A DNA stretch of 36,440 bases from Candidatus Nanopelagicales bacterium (GCA_025456015.1 JALOLK010000008.1:1-36440); one strand, 5' to 3'. Positions 1 to 9,454 are shown, counted from the first letter of the stretch. Numbers and translations: made by a program. The notes: generated by a model from the sequence alone, not told the origin.

Positions 1-195
1 CAGGTGGTCCATGCGGCTGTCGATGATCATGTCGAAGCCCCAGAACGTGAAGAACAGGTGCGTCTCGATCCCCTCGCCGAGGGCGGCGTTGGCCAGGACC
101 AGGGCCGGGTAGGCCATGTCGAGGTTGCCCTTCGAGCAGATGATGACGAACTTGCGGTCGGTGTCGGCGTCGTCGAAGTTCGGGATGACGGTCAT
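1..195 (-). CDS. DsrE/DsrF/DrsH-like family protein (partial, C-terminus beyond window)
   Basis: Only the first 65 codons are in the window; the ATG is at 195-193 and the gene continues past base 1. The translation begins MTVIPNFDDADTDRKFVI and carries ICSKGNLDMAYPAL and then THLFFTFWGFDMI. These match the N-terminal fold of DsrE2-type proteins, which carry sulfane sulfur on cysteine in sulfur-relay systems; here one Cys precedes SKGNLD. It is the last visible gene of a minus-strand operon (regulator, SQR-like flavoprotein, DUF1641, DsrC-like), 34 bases after the DsrC-like gene. That context suggests it accepts or passes persulfide sulfur. Membrane segments and further cysteines expected in the C-terminal part cannot be seen. 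Family call is fairly sure; role is inferred. Confidence 0.8.
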   Translation of the reverse strand, partial: MTVIPNFDDADTDRKFVIICSKGNLDMAYPALVLANAALGEGIETHLFFTFWGFDMIIDSRMDHL

Positions 196-229
196 GTGGG
201 TGTCGCTCTCGTCAGCAGGGTCGGGGGGA

Positions 230-544
230 CTACACGCAGCCCTTGGGCTTGGGCACGCCGGCGATGTACGCCATCTTCTTGGCCGGCTTCTTCGGGAACA
301 GCTCGAACTGGCGCTTCGTGGGCACACCGCCAGCGGTCTGCACCCGCCTGGTGGTGGCGGTCTCGCCCTTCTCCTGGTAGTCCGCGCGCAGCCACTTGAT
401 GAGGGCCCAGTGCTCGTCGGTCATCTCGACCTCGATGTTCTTGGCCAGCTCAGCGGCGACGTCCTCGTCCCACTCGTCGAACTCGGTGAGGAAGCCCTCC
501 TCGTTGACGTGGACGTCCTTGCCGGCGATGGTCGCCATTCCCAT
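230..544 (-). CDS. DsrC/TusE-like sulfur-carrier protein, single-cysteine form
   Basis: The product is 104 residues, the usual size for DsrC/TusE/DsvC proteins. Recognisable elements are the N-terminal GKDVHVNEEGFL, the central DEHWALIKWLRADY, and a C-terminal arm ending PKPKGCV. DsrC proteins working with dissimilatory sulfite reductase carry two cysteines in that arm, eleven residues apart. Here only the penultimate one (Cys103) remains and the upstream position is Ala92, as in TusE-type carriers. It probably receives sulfur as a persulfide from a DsrE-type partner rather than forming the DsrC trisulfide. A GAGAGGA Shine-Dalgarno lies 8 bases before the first ATG at 544; a second in-frame ATG at 538 is possible. 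It lies 31 bases after DUF1641 and 34 before the DsrE gene. Confidence 0.88.
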   Translation of the reverse strand: MGMATIAGKDVHVNEEGFLTEFDEWDEDVAAELAKNIEVEMTDEHWALIKWLRADYQEKGETATTRRVQTAGGVPTKRQFELFPKKPAKKMAYIAGVPKPKGCV

Positions 545-575
545 TGCTTCGTTCCTCTCGTGGTTGGGTCGTCGT

Positions 576-1313
576 CTACCTGGCGGTCACGGCGGGCGAC
601 TCGGCGCCGACCGTGTGGAGCATGGACAGCACGCGGGCCAGGCCGCGGCGGGTCTGCGGGTCGCGCATCGACTTCAGCAGCGCCAGCGCCGACGGGGGCT
701 CCATGGGGGTCTCCTCGACCTCCTGGATGGTCAGCGCCGTCCGGTTGAGCAGGGCCATCACCTCGGGCTGGGTCAGCTCCTTGACCGCGTTGATGATGGT
801 GATGACGTTGTCGCCCAGCGCCCGCACGTCGTCCTCGGAGTAGGTCGTCACGATGCGGTCGGCAATGGCGGCGCCCTCGCGGGCGAACATGAAGTAGCCC
901 TTGTCCTCGGCGGCCTGCAGCACCTCGGTGAGCTTGGCCACGCCGGCTCCGCTGATCGAGGTGAGCTCGCCGCCGAGCTCGGACACGCTGCCCAGCTGCC
1001 CCATCAGGGCGGTGAGCTGGGGGATCGAGCGCGCCGAGGTGCGCGCGAACCGGGTGACGTCGTCGATGGTGACGTCGGACTCCAGCGCGGTCAGCTCCCG
1101 GGTGGTCATGTCCATGACGTCGCGGGAGACCGGCACCAGCGTCTCGACGAGCTCGGCCCACTGGGCGCGGGCGGCGTCGGCGCGTGCCACCTGCTCGGCC
1201 ATCACGGCCATCTGGGCGCTCATGGCGTCCAGTCGGGCCAGGATCGCGGCGTTGGCGTCGTCGGCGGCACCGGGTCCCAGGGCGCCGACGGGGGAGGTCG
1301 TGGTCTGGGTCAT
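576..1313 (-). CDS. DUF1641 domain-containing protein
   Basis: The product is 245 residues, mostly helical, with no signal peptide or clear membrane segment. The region around residues 140-190, with LTEVLQAAEDKGYFMFAR and then NVITIINAVKELTQPEVM, matches the DUF1641 core. That domain is common next to sulfide:quinone oxidoreductase-like or formate-dehydrogenase-like genes and has no settled activity. The N-terminus (residues 20-60) looks like a coiled coil. Its ATG overlaps the stop of the upstream flavoprotein gene (ATGA at 1313-1310), so translation is probably coupled and the two products may form a complex. DUF1641 may be a small membrane-associated or adaptor subunit, but this is inferred from neighbourhood only. 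A short TAG stop at 578-576 precedes a 31-base gap to the DsrC-like gene. Confidence 0.85.
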   Translation of the reverse strand: MTQTTTSPVGALGPGAADDANAAILARLDAMSAQMAVMAEQVARADAARAQWAELVETLVPVSRDVMDMTTRELTALESDVTIDDVTRFARTSARSIPQLTALMGQLGSVSELGGELTSISGAGVAKLTEVLQAAEDKGYFMFAREGAAIADRIVTTYSEDDVRALGDNVITIINAVKELTQPEVMALLNRTALTIQEVEETPMEPPSALALLKSMRDPQTRRGLARVLSMLHTVGAESPAVTAR

Positions 1314-2548
1314 GACAGGTCCGCCGTCTCCTTGCCCGCCATCGACATCAGGGCCGGCAGCGGCAGCTCCTTGCCCGGCAGCAGGATGTTCCAGTACATC
1401 CAGCGGAACATCACCTTGCCCCAGTGGTTCATCTCGGTCTCCTTCAGCAGGGAGAACGGCCCGAACCCGGGCAGCGGGTACTTGCCGGGCAGCGGCTCGG
1501 TCTCGTAGTTGAAGTCGATGAGCAGGCCCTTGCCGTGCCCGGTCTCGATGAAGCAGTTGGCGTGGCCGTCGAACGGCTCGGTCATCTTCAGGCCCTGGAT
1601 GTGCCGCAGGAAGTTGTGCGGGAACAGGTCCATCGCGAAGTGGGCCACCGACCCGGCCTTCGAGGCGGGGATGTTGGAGGCGTCGCCGATGGCGAAGATG
1701 TTGTCGTACCTGTCCGACAGCAGCGTCTCCTTGTCGACCTCGACGTAGTTGAGGTCGTCGCCCAGGCCGGAGCGCGCCACGAAGTCGGCACCCATGTTCA
1801 GCGGGATCGTGACGAGCAGGTCGTACGCGACCTCGCGCTCGTCGAAGCTGACCAGCTTCCTGGCCTCGGCGTCGATCGACTCGACCATGAAGTCGCCCTC
1901 GAGCCGGATGCCGCGGGTGTCGAGCATGTCGCCGAGGTACTTGCTGGCGACCGGCTTGGTGAACGCGCCCTCGAGCGGGGTCACGTAGGTGATCTCGACC
2001 TTGTCGCGCAGGCCCTGCTCGGTGAAGAACGCGTCGGCCAGGAAGGTGAACTCCAGCGGCGCGACCGGGCACTTGATCGGCATCTCGGTGATGTGCACGA
2101 CCAGCCGCCCGCCCTCCCAGGTGCGCAGCTTCTCGGCCAGGGCGGTGGCGCCGGCGAAGGTGTAGAACTCGTGCACGCTCCCACCGAGGTCGTCGGCCAT
2201 GCCCGGGGTCTCCTCGGGCCGCGGCGTCGTGCCGCTGGCGATGATGAGGTAGTCGTAGCGCAGCTCCGTGCCGTCCATGAGCAGCACCCGGTTGTCGTCG
2301 GGCTCCACGCGGTCGACCTCGCCGAGCACCAGGTCGACGCCGCTGGGCATGAAGCGCGCCTTGGGCTTGACGATCTCCTCCGGCCGGTAGATGCCGAACG
2401 GCACGAACAGGTAGCCCGGCTGGTAGTAGTGCGCCTCGTCGGAGTCCACGACGGTGATCGTCCAGTCGTCGCGCGGCAGCAGGGGGCGCAGCTTGTTCAC
2501 GGCCATGGTCCCGGCGGTGCCGGCGCCGAGCACGAGCAGTCGCTTCAT
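1310..2548 (-). CDS. Sulfide:quinone oxidoreductase-like FAD-dependent oxidoreductase
   Basis: The product is 412 residues. It opens with a Rossmann FAD motif, LVLGAGTAGTMAVNKL (residues 5-20), has a second nucleotide-binding signature YDYLIIASGTTPRP (98-111), and the late FAD motif YDNIFAIGDASNIP (281-294). Two cysteines sit where SQR enzymes keep their redox-active pair: Cys160 in PIKCPVAPLE and Cys332 in HANCFIETGHGKG. The C-terminus is amphipathic and aromatic, as expected for a monotopic membrane-bound flavoprotein. The likely reaction is oxidation of sulfide or a persulfide to sulfane sulfur with electrons going to menaquinone. The DsrC- and DsrE-like genes downstream would then carry the sulfur. 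The third cysteine of classical SQR is not obvious, so the exact substrate is uncertain. The ATG overlaps the regulator stop (TGATG at 2550-2546). Confidence 0.85.
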   Translation of the reverse strand: MKRLLVLGAGTAGTMAVNKLRPLLPRDDWTITVVDSDEAHYYQPGYLFVPFGIYRPEEIVKPKARFMPSGVDLVLGEVDRVEPDDNRVLLMDGTELRYDYLIIASGTTPRPEETPGMADDLGGSVHEFYTFAGATALAEKLRTWEGGRLVVHITEMPIKCPVAPLEFTFLADAFFTEQGLRDKVEITYVTPLEGAFTKPVASKYLGDMLDTRGIRLEGDFMVESIDAEARKLVSFDEREVAYDLLVTIPLNMGADFVARSGLGDDLNYVEVDKETLLSDRYDNIFAIGDASNIPASKAGSVAHFAMDLFPHNFLRHIQGLKMTEPFDGHANCFIETGHGKGLLIDFNYETEPLPGKYPLPGFGPFSLLKETEMNHWGKVMFRWMYWNILLPGKELPLPALMSMAGKETADLS

Positions 2549-3369
2549 CAATGCTCCTTCGTGGCCGCGCCCACCGGCGCGGTCGTGGGGGTGGGGTCCG
2601 ACGATCGGGTCGCGATCGCCGCGGCGATCCTGGGCAGGGCGGCCAGCACGCGATCGCGCTGGTCGCCGTCCAAGTGGTAGAGGTCCGGGTCCGCACCCGG
2701 CTCGGTCGAGGGGCTCACGCCGCCGGCCAGCACCATGCCGACCAGCCGGCTGCCGTCGCGGACGAACGCCCGCGCGCACTCGAAGCCGAGGGCTCCGGGC
2801 TGGAAGCGTGGGCTCAGGTCGGGGTGGTCGGCCAGGTCGCGCCACTCGGTCACGCAGCGGTCGAGCACCGCCGGCTCGGTCCCGTGCTCGGCGAACCACG
2901 CGCAGGGGTTGGCCACGGTCGTGACGGGCCGGCCGGCCATGTCGGTGACGACCATCATGACGCCGAGCAGGTCGGCGGCCACCTCGACGGCGGCCCGCGC
3001 GGCGGCCAGGTCGAGTGCGGGGGCGTCCGGGGCGGTGGGCACGGTCGGCGGCACGTCGGAGGCCTGCGCGCCGGCGGTCACCGCCCCCACCCCACCCGAT
3101 GATCCATGCACGTTCTGGTCGTTCTTGGCTGCAGAACCCGCATGGATCATGGCGAGGCGGGGCTCGGGCACCTCCGGGGCGTCGGTGCCGAGCATCGCCT
3201 CGATCCGGTCGGCGGGGAAGCGCCACGAACGGCCGACCCTGATCGCCGGCAGCCGGCCGTCCTCGGCCATGCGGTACACCGTGGAGCGGTCGATGTGCAG
3301 CAGCTGCTGGACCTCGAGGGCGGTGAGCAGCGGCCGTCCGCTGCCGGCGACCGCCTGCGACTGCTGCAT
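2548..3369 (-). CDS. Excisionase-type HTH regulator with PocR sensory domain
   Basis: The product is 273 residues. Residues 14-62 form an excisionase/MerR-like helix-turn-helix (LTALEVQQLLHIDRSTVYRM, then LPAIRVGRSWRFPADRIE). Residues 118-255 match the PocR ligand-binding domain, with cysteines at 156, 172 and 198 (NPCAWF, LDRCVTEW, FECARAF) that could bind a metal or sense redox or sulfur. The linker (about residues 65-117) is partly encoded by a palindromic DNA element. The start at 3369 is chosen because a TAGCGT -10 lies 7 bases upstream, implying a leaderless message; an in-frame ATG at 3396 is the alternative. It is first in the sulfur operon and overlaps the SQR-like gene, so it probably controls that operon and itself. 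The ligand is unknown. Confidence 0.82.
   Translation of the reverse strand: MQQSQAVAGSGRPLLTALEVQQLLHIDRSTVYRMAEDGRLPAIRVGRSWRFPADRIEAMLGTDAPEVPEPRLAMIHAGSAAKNDQNVHGSSGGVGAVTAGAQASDVPPTVPTAPDAPALDLAAARAAVEVAADLLGVMMVVTDMAGRPVTTVANPCAWFAEHGTEPAVLDRCVTEWRDLADHPDLSPRFQPGALGFECARAFVRDGSRLVGMVLAGGVSPSTEPGADPDLYHLDGDQRDRVLAALPRIAAAIATRSSDPTPTTAPVGAATKEH
3099..3150. repeat. 52-base palindromic element inside the PocR regulator gene
   Basis: The arms 3099-3116 and 3133-3150 are inverted copies (ATGATCCATGC...GTTCT against AGAAC...GCATGGATCAT), 16 of 18 positions pairing around a 16-base loop. The element is visibly richer in A and T than its surroundings. It is translated in frame as roughly residues 74-91 of the regulator linker (AMIHAGSAAKNDQNVHGS). 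The motif CCCGATGATCCAT at its left edge recurs at 36411. Confidence 0.8.
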
Positions 3370-3405
3370 GTCATGCACGCTATGCCTGCCCTGCATATGC
3401 AGCAG
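3361..3405. promoter_or_regulatory. Candidate operator cluster for the sulfur-operon regulator
   Basis: CTGCTGCAT (3361-3369) and ATGCAGCAG (3397-3405) form a perfect 9-base inverted repeat. Within it lie TGCATGTCATGCA (3365-3377, symmetric about one base) and the perfect palindrome TGCATATGCA (3392-3401). These boxes flank the inferred -10 and cover the start codon, a placement suited to autoregulation. That a regulator binds here is inferred. Confidence 0.5.
3377..3382 (-). promoter_or_regulatory. -10 element TAGCGT for the sulfur operon (leaderless)
   Basis: On the minus strand TAGCGT lies 7 bases before the ATG at 3369. No good -35 is visible at 17-18 bases upstream, consistent with activator dependence. 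Confidence 0.45.
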
Positions 3406-3513
3406 TGGGCCGAAGGTCCCGATCTGGCGGGCCGAGCGGCGCGTTCGGCGCCCCACGGGCGGCGCGTGGCAGGGAGCGGGGCGGTCCGGCCCGTCGAGAC
3501 CGTCACGCGCGCG

Positions 3514-3519
3514 TAACGT
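3514..3519 (+). promoter_or_regulatory. -10 element TAACGT for the ATP-grasp operon (leaderless)
   Basis: TAACGT ends 7 bases before the ATG at 3527, and no Shine-Dalgarno sequence lies between them. This is the usual spacing of actinobacterial leaderless promoters. Confidence 0.5.
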
Positions 3520-3526
3520 GCCCGAC

Positions 3527-5205
<1,679 letters not shown>

Positions 5206-5212
<7 letters not shown>

Positions 5213-6129
5213 GCCGGATCGCGGAGGCGATGTTCTGGATCGGGCGCTACGTCGAGCGCGCCGAGGCGACCACGCGGCTGCTCGTCGAGCACCACCAGCT
5301 GCTCGTGGAGGACACCCGCGTGAACCCGGCGGTGGGTGCCGAGGCGATGCTCGGCCCGCTGGGCCTGGTGCCGCCGGAGCCGACCGACACGGCCGTGCTC
5401 ACCCCGGCCGGCCTCGTGCGGGTGGTCGTCGGCGACTCGGCCGATCCGACGACGATCCTGGGCAGCGTCGCCGCGGCCCGGGAGAACGCGCGCACGATCC
5501 GCGAGGCGCTGCCCGGGGACATGTTCGAGCGGATGAACGCCACGCACCTGCGGCTGCAGGCGGGCGTCTCGACGGTCATCCCGGGCATCCCGCTGCGCAC
5601 GCTGCTCGACGAGCTCGCGGTGGTCACCGGGATCATCGAGTGGCAGATGCCCCGCGACGAGGGTTTGGTGTTCGTGCGGCTGGGCTCGGCGCTGGAGCGC
5701 CTCGACATGACCTGCCGGCTGCTCGACATCGACCACGACGGGCTCTGGCCCCAGGCCGGCGCCGCCACCACGCTGCGCGCGGCCGGCGGGTTGAACCCGT
5801 TCCTGCGCACGCAGCGCGCCCTCACCGGCGAGCAGGTCGAGGGGTTCCTGGTGCTCGACCCGACCTTCCCCCGCTCGATGCTGCAGAGCGCCATGCGCGC
5901 CGAGCGCGCCGTCCGCACCATGGCCACCTACGTCAGCCCGCAGCAGACCTCCACGCTGCTGCGCACCGTGGGCATCCTGCGCGCCGAGCTCGAGTTCGCC
6001 TCGGTGAACCCCACCCCGACCGACCTCGCCCAGCTGCGCGAGCGCGCCCGGGACGCGGCGTTCGTGGCCAGCGACGCCGTCGCGGCGGCGTTCTTCCGGC
6101 AGGCCGGCACGATCGTGTGGAGCCACTGA
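5206..6129 (+). CDS. Alpha-E domain-containing protein (DUF403)
   Basis: The product is 307 residues, typical for the family. It opens with the diagnostic MLSRIAEAMFWIGRYVERAE and continues as an all-helical protein: EWQMPRDEGLVFVRLGSALE, then MTCRLLDI, and FLVLDPTFPRSMLQSAMR near residue 215. No signal peptide or membrane segment is visible. No enzyme activity has been established for alpha-E proteins. They almost always travel with a circularly permuted ATP-grasp protein and a transglutaminase, and are thought to be a partner subunit of the ligase. The start overlaps the upstream stop, and its own stop overlaps the next ATG (TGATG at 6127-6131), so all three should be made in step. The family assignment is secure; the role is inferred from context. 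Confidence 0.9.
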
Positions 6130-6980
6130 TGACCCAGCGCCTGTCCGTGGTGCACACCACCCGGCTCACCTACCGCGGCGAGGTCCTCGCCTCGTTCAAC
6201 GAGGCCCGGATGACCCCGGTGACCTCCCGCGGCCAGCTCATGCTGCGCCACGAGCTGGGCGTGAGCCCGACCGCGCGCATCCACCGCTACACCGACTACT
6301 GGGGCACCGCGGTCGAGGCCTTCGACGTGCACATGCCCCACCACACCCTCACGGTGGTGAGCACGTCGGTGGTCGACACGGTCGAGCGCTGGCGCCAGGC
6401 GCCCGGGGTCGGGTGGGCCGACCTGCGCGAGCCGGCGGTGACCGACCGGTGGTGCGAGTACCTCGGCACGAGCGCGGTCGTCGACGCCGCGGACGAGGAC
6501 CCGGGGCGCGCCGAGGTGCTCGACGCCCTGCGCCGCGCGCCCACCCCGAGGGCCGCGATCGGCCTGGCCATCGAGGCGGTGCGCGACCGGATCGCGTACA
6601 CCCCGGGCGTCACGCACGTGCACACCTCGGCGGGTGAGGCCTGGGCCGAGGGGCAGGGGGTGTGCCAGGACTTCAGCCACACGACGCTGTCGCTGCTGCG
6701 GGCGGTGGGCATCCCCGCGCGCTACGTGTCGGGCTACATCCACACCGAGGACGCGGAGGTGGGTGTCGCGGGCCTGGGGGAGAGCCACGCCTGGGTGGAG
6801 GTGTGGAACGGCGGCTGGGAGCCGCACGACCCGACCAACGGCCGGGCCGTGGCCGCCGCCCACGTCGTGGTCGCCCGGGGCCGGGACTACCGCGACGTCT
6901 CGCCACTGACCGGGATCTACGCCGGGCCGCTGTCCCAGGACCCGGAGGTGGTCGTCGAGGTGACCCGGCTGGCGCGCTGA
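6129..6980 (+). CDS. Transglutaminase-like cysteine peptidase family protein
   Basis: The product is 283 residues with two parts. The N-terminal beta domain (residues 1-75) has the family's VVHTTRLTYRGEV and SFNEARMTP. The transglutaminase core has the catalytic triad Cys179 (GVCQDFSH), His220 (GESHAWVEV) and Asp234 (EPHDPTNG). It has no signal peptide, so it should be cytosolic. Bacterial proteins of this type act as peptidases or amidases more often than as cross-linkers. Here it is the third gene of the ATP-grasp/alpha-E trio, so it may hydrolyse or transfer the amide bond that the ATP-grasp protein builds. All three catalytic residues are intact. The stop at 6978-6980 is followed by a 242-base intergenic stretch containing a strong inverted repeat. 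Confidence 0.9.
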   Translation: MTQRLSVVHTTRLTYRGEVLASFNEARMTPVTSRGQLMLRHELGVSPTARIHRYTDYWGTAVEAFDVHMPHHTLTVVSTSVVDTVERWRQAPGVGWADLREPAVTDRWCEYLGTSAVVDAADEDPGRAEVLDALRRAPTPRAAIGLAIEAVRDRIAYTPGVTHVHTSAGEAWAEGQGVCQDFSHTTLSLLRAVGIPARYVSGYIHTEDAEVGVAGLGESHAWVEVWNGGWEPHDPTNGRAVAAAHVVVARGRDYRDVSPLTGIYAGPLSQDPEVVVEVTRLAR

Positions 6981-7059
6981 GCCCCGCGTCCCCGACCCGG
7001 AGGTCGCCCCGAAGCCGCGACCCGAAGCCGCGACCCGGCGGCGCCCGGCCACCGGGGGC

Positions 7060-7108
7060 GATCGCGTTCGATCTCGGCGCGCTCGGGGGGCGCAGATCGA
7101 ACGCGATC
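7060..7108. repeat. Intergenic inverted repeat with GATCGCGTTCG arms, copy 1
   Basis: GATCGCGTTCGATCT (7060-7074) pairs perfectly over 15 bases with 7094-7108 around a 19-base loop. A related box, GATCGCGATCCGCG, follows near 7131. Just before it, GAAGCCGCGACCC is repeated in tandem (7011-7036). It lies 79 bases past the transglutaminase stop, so it could end that transcript, although no T run follows. A cognate element lies at 21008. Confidence 0.75.
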
Positions 7109-7198
7109 CGCGAGTGGGTGGCGCAGACCGATCGCGATCCGCGCCCGCCCCCACCAGCGAGCGAGCGAACGGACGTGGGCCCACAGGCGGTGACCGAA

Positions 7199-7216
7199 CC
7201 TACGCGATCGTAGGAT
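7199..7216 (+). promoter_or_regulatory. Leaderless promoter with overlapping dyad before the acyltransferase
   Basis: A TAGGAT -10 (7211-7216) lies 6 bases before the GTG start at 7223. It overlaps the dyad CCTACG-CGAT-CGTAGG (7199-7214), the size of a repressor half-site pair. The -10 call is moderate; operator function is a guess. Confidence 0.45.
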
Positions 7217-7222
7217 CGCCGG

Positions 7223-7813
7223 GTGACCTCCCAGGCCCTGGCCCGACGCATCCTGCGCACCACCGGCTGGACCGTGCAGGGCGAGCCCCCGCCGGATCCG
7301 GTCGTCGTGCTGGTCGCCGCGCCGCACACCTCGAACTGGGACTTCGCCGTGATGCTGCTGCTGTCCCGGGCGTTCGGCATCCAGGCGAAGTTCCTGGGCA
7401 AGCAGGAGCTGTTCCGCGGCCCGCTGGGGCCGTTCATGCGCTGGACCGGCGGGATCAGCATCGACCGGGAGAATCCGGCCGGCGTCGTCGACGAGCTCGT
7501 CGCCCACGCGAGTGCGGCTGAGCGCTTCCAGCTGGTGATCGCCGCGGAGGGCACCCGCAAGCCCAAGCAGTACTGGAAGTCCGGCTTCTACCGGATGGCC
7601 GAGCAGGCCGGCATCCCGATCTGCCTGGGCTTCTGCGACGGGCCGTCCCGGACGATGGGCTACGGCCCGACCTTCCGGCCCTCCGGTGACGTCCGCGCCG
7701 ACATGGACCTGGTGCGCGCCTTCTACGCCGACAAGCACGGCATCAACCCGGAGAACCGCACCGAGCCGCGCCTGCGCGACGAGGACGCGCCGGCGGCCGA
7801 GCCCACGGGCTGA
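7223..7813 (+). CDS. 1-acyl-glycerol-phosphate acyltransferase-like protein
   Basis: The product is 196 residues. It carries a PlsC-type HX4D box, HTSNWD (His35-Asp40), a second block KFLGKQELFRGPLGPFMRW (residues 57-74), and the substrate-binding EGTR (109-112). These define the lysophospholipid acyltransferase superfamily. The short form lacking an N-terminal membrane helix is the variant often annotated as a general glycerol acyltransferase. It probably transfers an acyl chain to a lysophospholipid or related lipid at the membrane face; the acceptor cannot be told from sequence. The GTG start is supported by the -10 six bases upstream, giving a leaderless message. It is a single gene, convergent with the TPR gene (stops 30 bases apart). 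Confidence 0.82.
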   Translation: MTSQALARRILRTTGWTVQGEPPPDPVVVLVAAPHTSNWDFAVMLLLSRAFGIQAKFLGKQELFRGPLGPFMRWTGGISIDRENPAGVVDELVAHASAAERFQLVIAAEGTRKPKQYWKSGFYRMAEQAGIPICLGFCDGPSRTMGYGPTFRPSGDVRADMDLVRAFYADKHGINPENRTEPRLRDEDAPAAEPTG

Positions 7814-7843
7814 GGGCGCAGGGATCCCAGCCGGGCGGGTTGC

Positions 7844-9406
7844 TCAGTCGTTGCGGGGCTCTGCGCCGCCGCCCACGCCTCGCGGTTCGGGGGCCTCCGG
7901 CTTCGACTCGGGCATCGGCAGCGTCGGCTGCTCGGTGAGGAACCCGCCGCCGCGGTGCACGGCGATGCCCGGCCGCGGCAGGAACCGGGTCGACAGCTCA
8001 CGGGCCCGCTCGGTCAGGCCGGCGGCCAGGTACAGCGCCACGGCGTGGGCGAGGTCGCGCTCGGCGGCAGCGACCCGCGGGGCGCTGCGCGACGTGAGCC
8101 GTGACAGCGAGCGCATCTCGTAGAGCTCGGCGCGCTCGGCCACCATCTCGGCGTCGGCAGCCAGGCGCAGGCCGTCCTCGGCGGCCCGCGCGGCCATGGC
8201 CCGCCGGCCGGTGGCCAGCAGGGCGCGGGCGCGCAGGGCGGCGGACTGCACGAGGGCCGCGGTCTCGGTCGACGCGGGGTCCTGCGCGTCGAGCACGGCG
8301 AGGGCCTCGTCGGGACGGTCGAGGTCGATGAGGTTGCGGGCCAGGTGGTTGGCGATGTCGCCCAGCAGCCAGGTCATCTCCCCGGCGCGGGCCTGGTCGA
8401 CCAGCCGGCGGTTGAGCTCGGCGGCCTCGGCGACCCGGCCGATCCGGGCGAGCAGGACGGCCCGGTTGGCGTCGCTGAGCACCACCTGGGAGTCGTGGCC
8501 CAGGGCGTCGAAGACCGCGCGGGTGCGCCGGTAGAGCTCCTCGGCCTCCTCGTGCTGGCCCAGCGACGTGAGCGCGTTGGCCGCCTCGAGGTCGCAGCGC
8601 GCGCGGCCCTCGAGCTCCTCGAGCTCGTCGAAGAGCTCGGCGGCGACGCTGAGGTTGCTCAGCGCCTCCTCGAACTGCCCGACGAGGCGCAGCGTCCAGC
8701 CCAGCCGGTAATGCGCGTAGGCGATCCGCGGCACGTCGCGCTGCACCTCGCGGACGCTCAGCGCCGCGCGCAGCCGCTCGAGCGCCTCGTCGATGCGGCC
8801 CAGGTCGATGAGCGCCGCCGCGGCCCGGTCGTCGGCCCAGGGCACGGCCCCCGGCTCGTCGCTGCCGCGGAACAGCCCGCGGGCGTGGTCGAAGGTCTCC
8901 AGCGCCTCGGCCTGCCGGTTGAGCCGGCCCAGCGCCTCGCCCAGGCTCATGTACATGCGCCCGGCCTCGCCGGGATGCTCCTCGCTCTCGAACAGCCGGG
9001 CCGCGCTGCGCCAGTGCTCGAGGGCGGCGAGGTCGTCGCCGAGGTCGGCCAGGGCCGCGGCGACCATCGCGTGGCACTCGGCGATCTCCGCCGGCTCGCC
9101 GTTCGCGCGCAGCAGGTCCGCGGCCTCCATGGCGACCGTGATGAGCTCCTTGGTGCGTCCGAGCCGGCGCAGGCCGGCGGCCTGCCCGAACAGGCTGCGG
9201 GCGGTGAGCAGCGCGTCACCGGACTCCCGGGCCTGCACCGCCGCGGACTCGGCCAGCGCGACCGACTGCTCGAACTCCTGCTCGGAGAACGCCCGGCCGC
9301 CGAGCTCGTGCAGGATCCGCGCGCGATCCACCCCCGTGGCCTCGTCGAGCATCTCCCACAGCTCGTCCTCGCTGGCCTCGTCCGGCGTCAGGTCGTCGTC
9401 ATCCAT
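7844..9406 (-). CDS. Tetratricopeptide-repeat protein
   Basis: The product is 520 residues, almost wholly TPR-like helical hairpins from about residue 35 to 460. Examples are [40 protein letters not shown] and [17 protein letters not shown]. The N-terminus is very acidic ([20 protein letters not shown]), and the C-terminal 50 residues are Pro/Glu-rich and probably disordered. There is no catalytic domain, DNA-binding domain, signal peptide or membrane segment, so it should be a cytosolic scaffold binding unknown partners. The ATG at 9406 fits the acidic start and the divergent apt gene 60 bases away. A GATGCT hexamer lies 9 bases upstream of the ATG as a weak -10 candidate. No specific function is supportable. 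Confidence 0.85.
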   Translation of the reverse strand: MDDDDLTPDEASEDELWEMLDEATGVDRARILHELGGRAFSEQEFEQSVALAESAAVQARESGDALLTARSLFGQAAGLRRLGRTKELITVAMEAADLLRANGEPAEIAECHAMVAAALADLGDDLAALEHWRSAARLFESEEHPGEAGRMYMSLGEALGRLNRQAEALETFDHARGLFRGSDEPGAVPWADDRAAAALIDLGRIDEALERLRAALSVREVQRDVPRIAYAHYRLGWTLRLVGQFEEALSNLSVAAELFDELEELEGRARCDLEAANALTSLGQHEEAEELYRRTRAVFDALGHDSQVVLSDANRAVLLARIGRVAEAAELNRRLVDQARAGEMTWLLGDIANHLARNLIDLDRPDEALAVLDAQDPASTETAALVQSAALRARALLATGRRAMAARAAEDGLRLAADAEMVAERAELYEMRSLSRLTSRSAPRVAAAERDLAHAVALYLAAGLTERARELSTRFLPRPGIAVHRGGGFLTEQPTLPMPESKPEAPEPRGVGGGAEPRND

Positions 9407-9454
9407 GTCCGGCCAAGCATCCCCCACGTGCGGCGGTCCATGCGCCCGCAGGGG

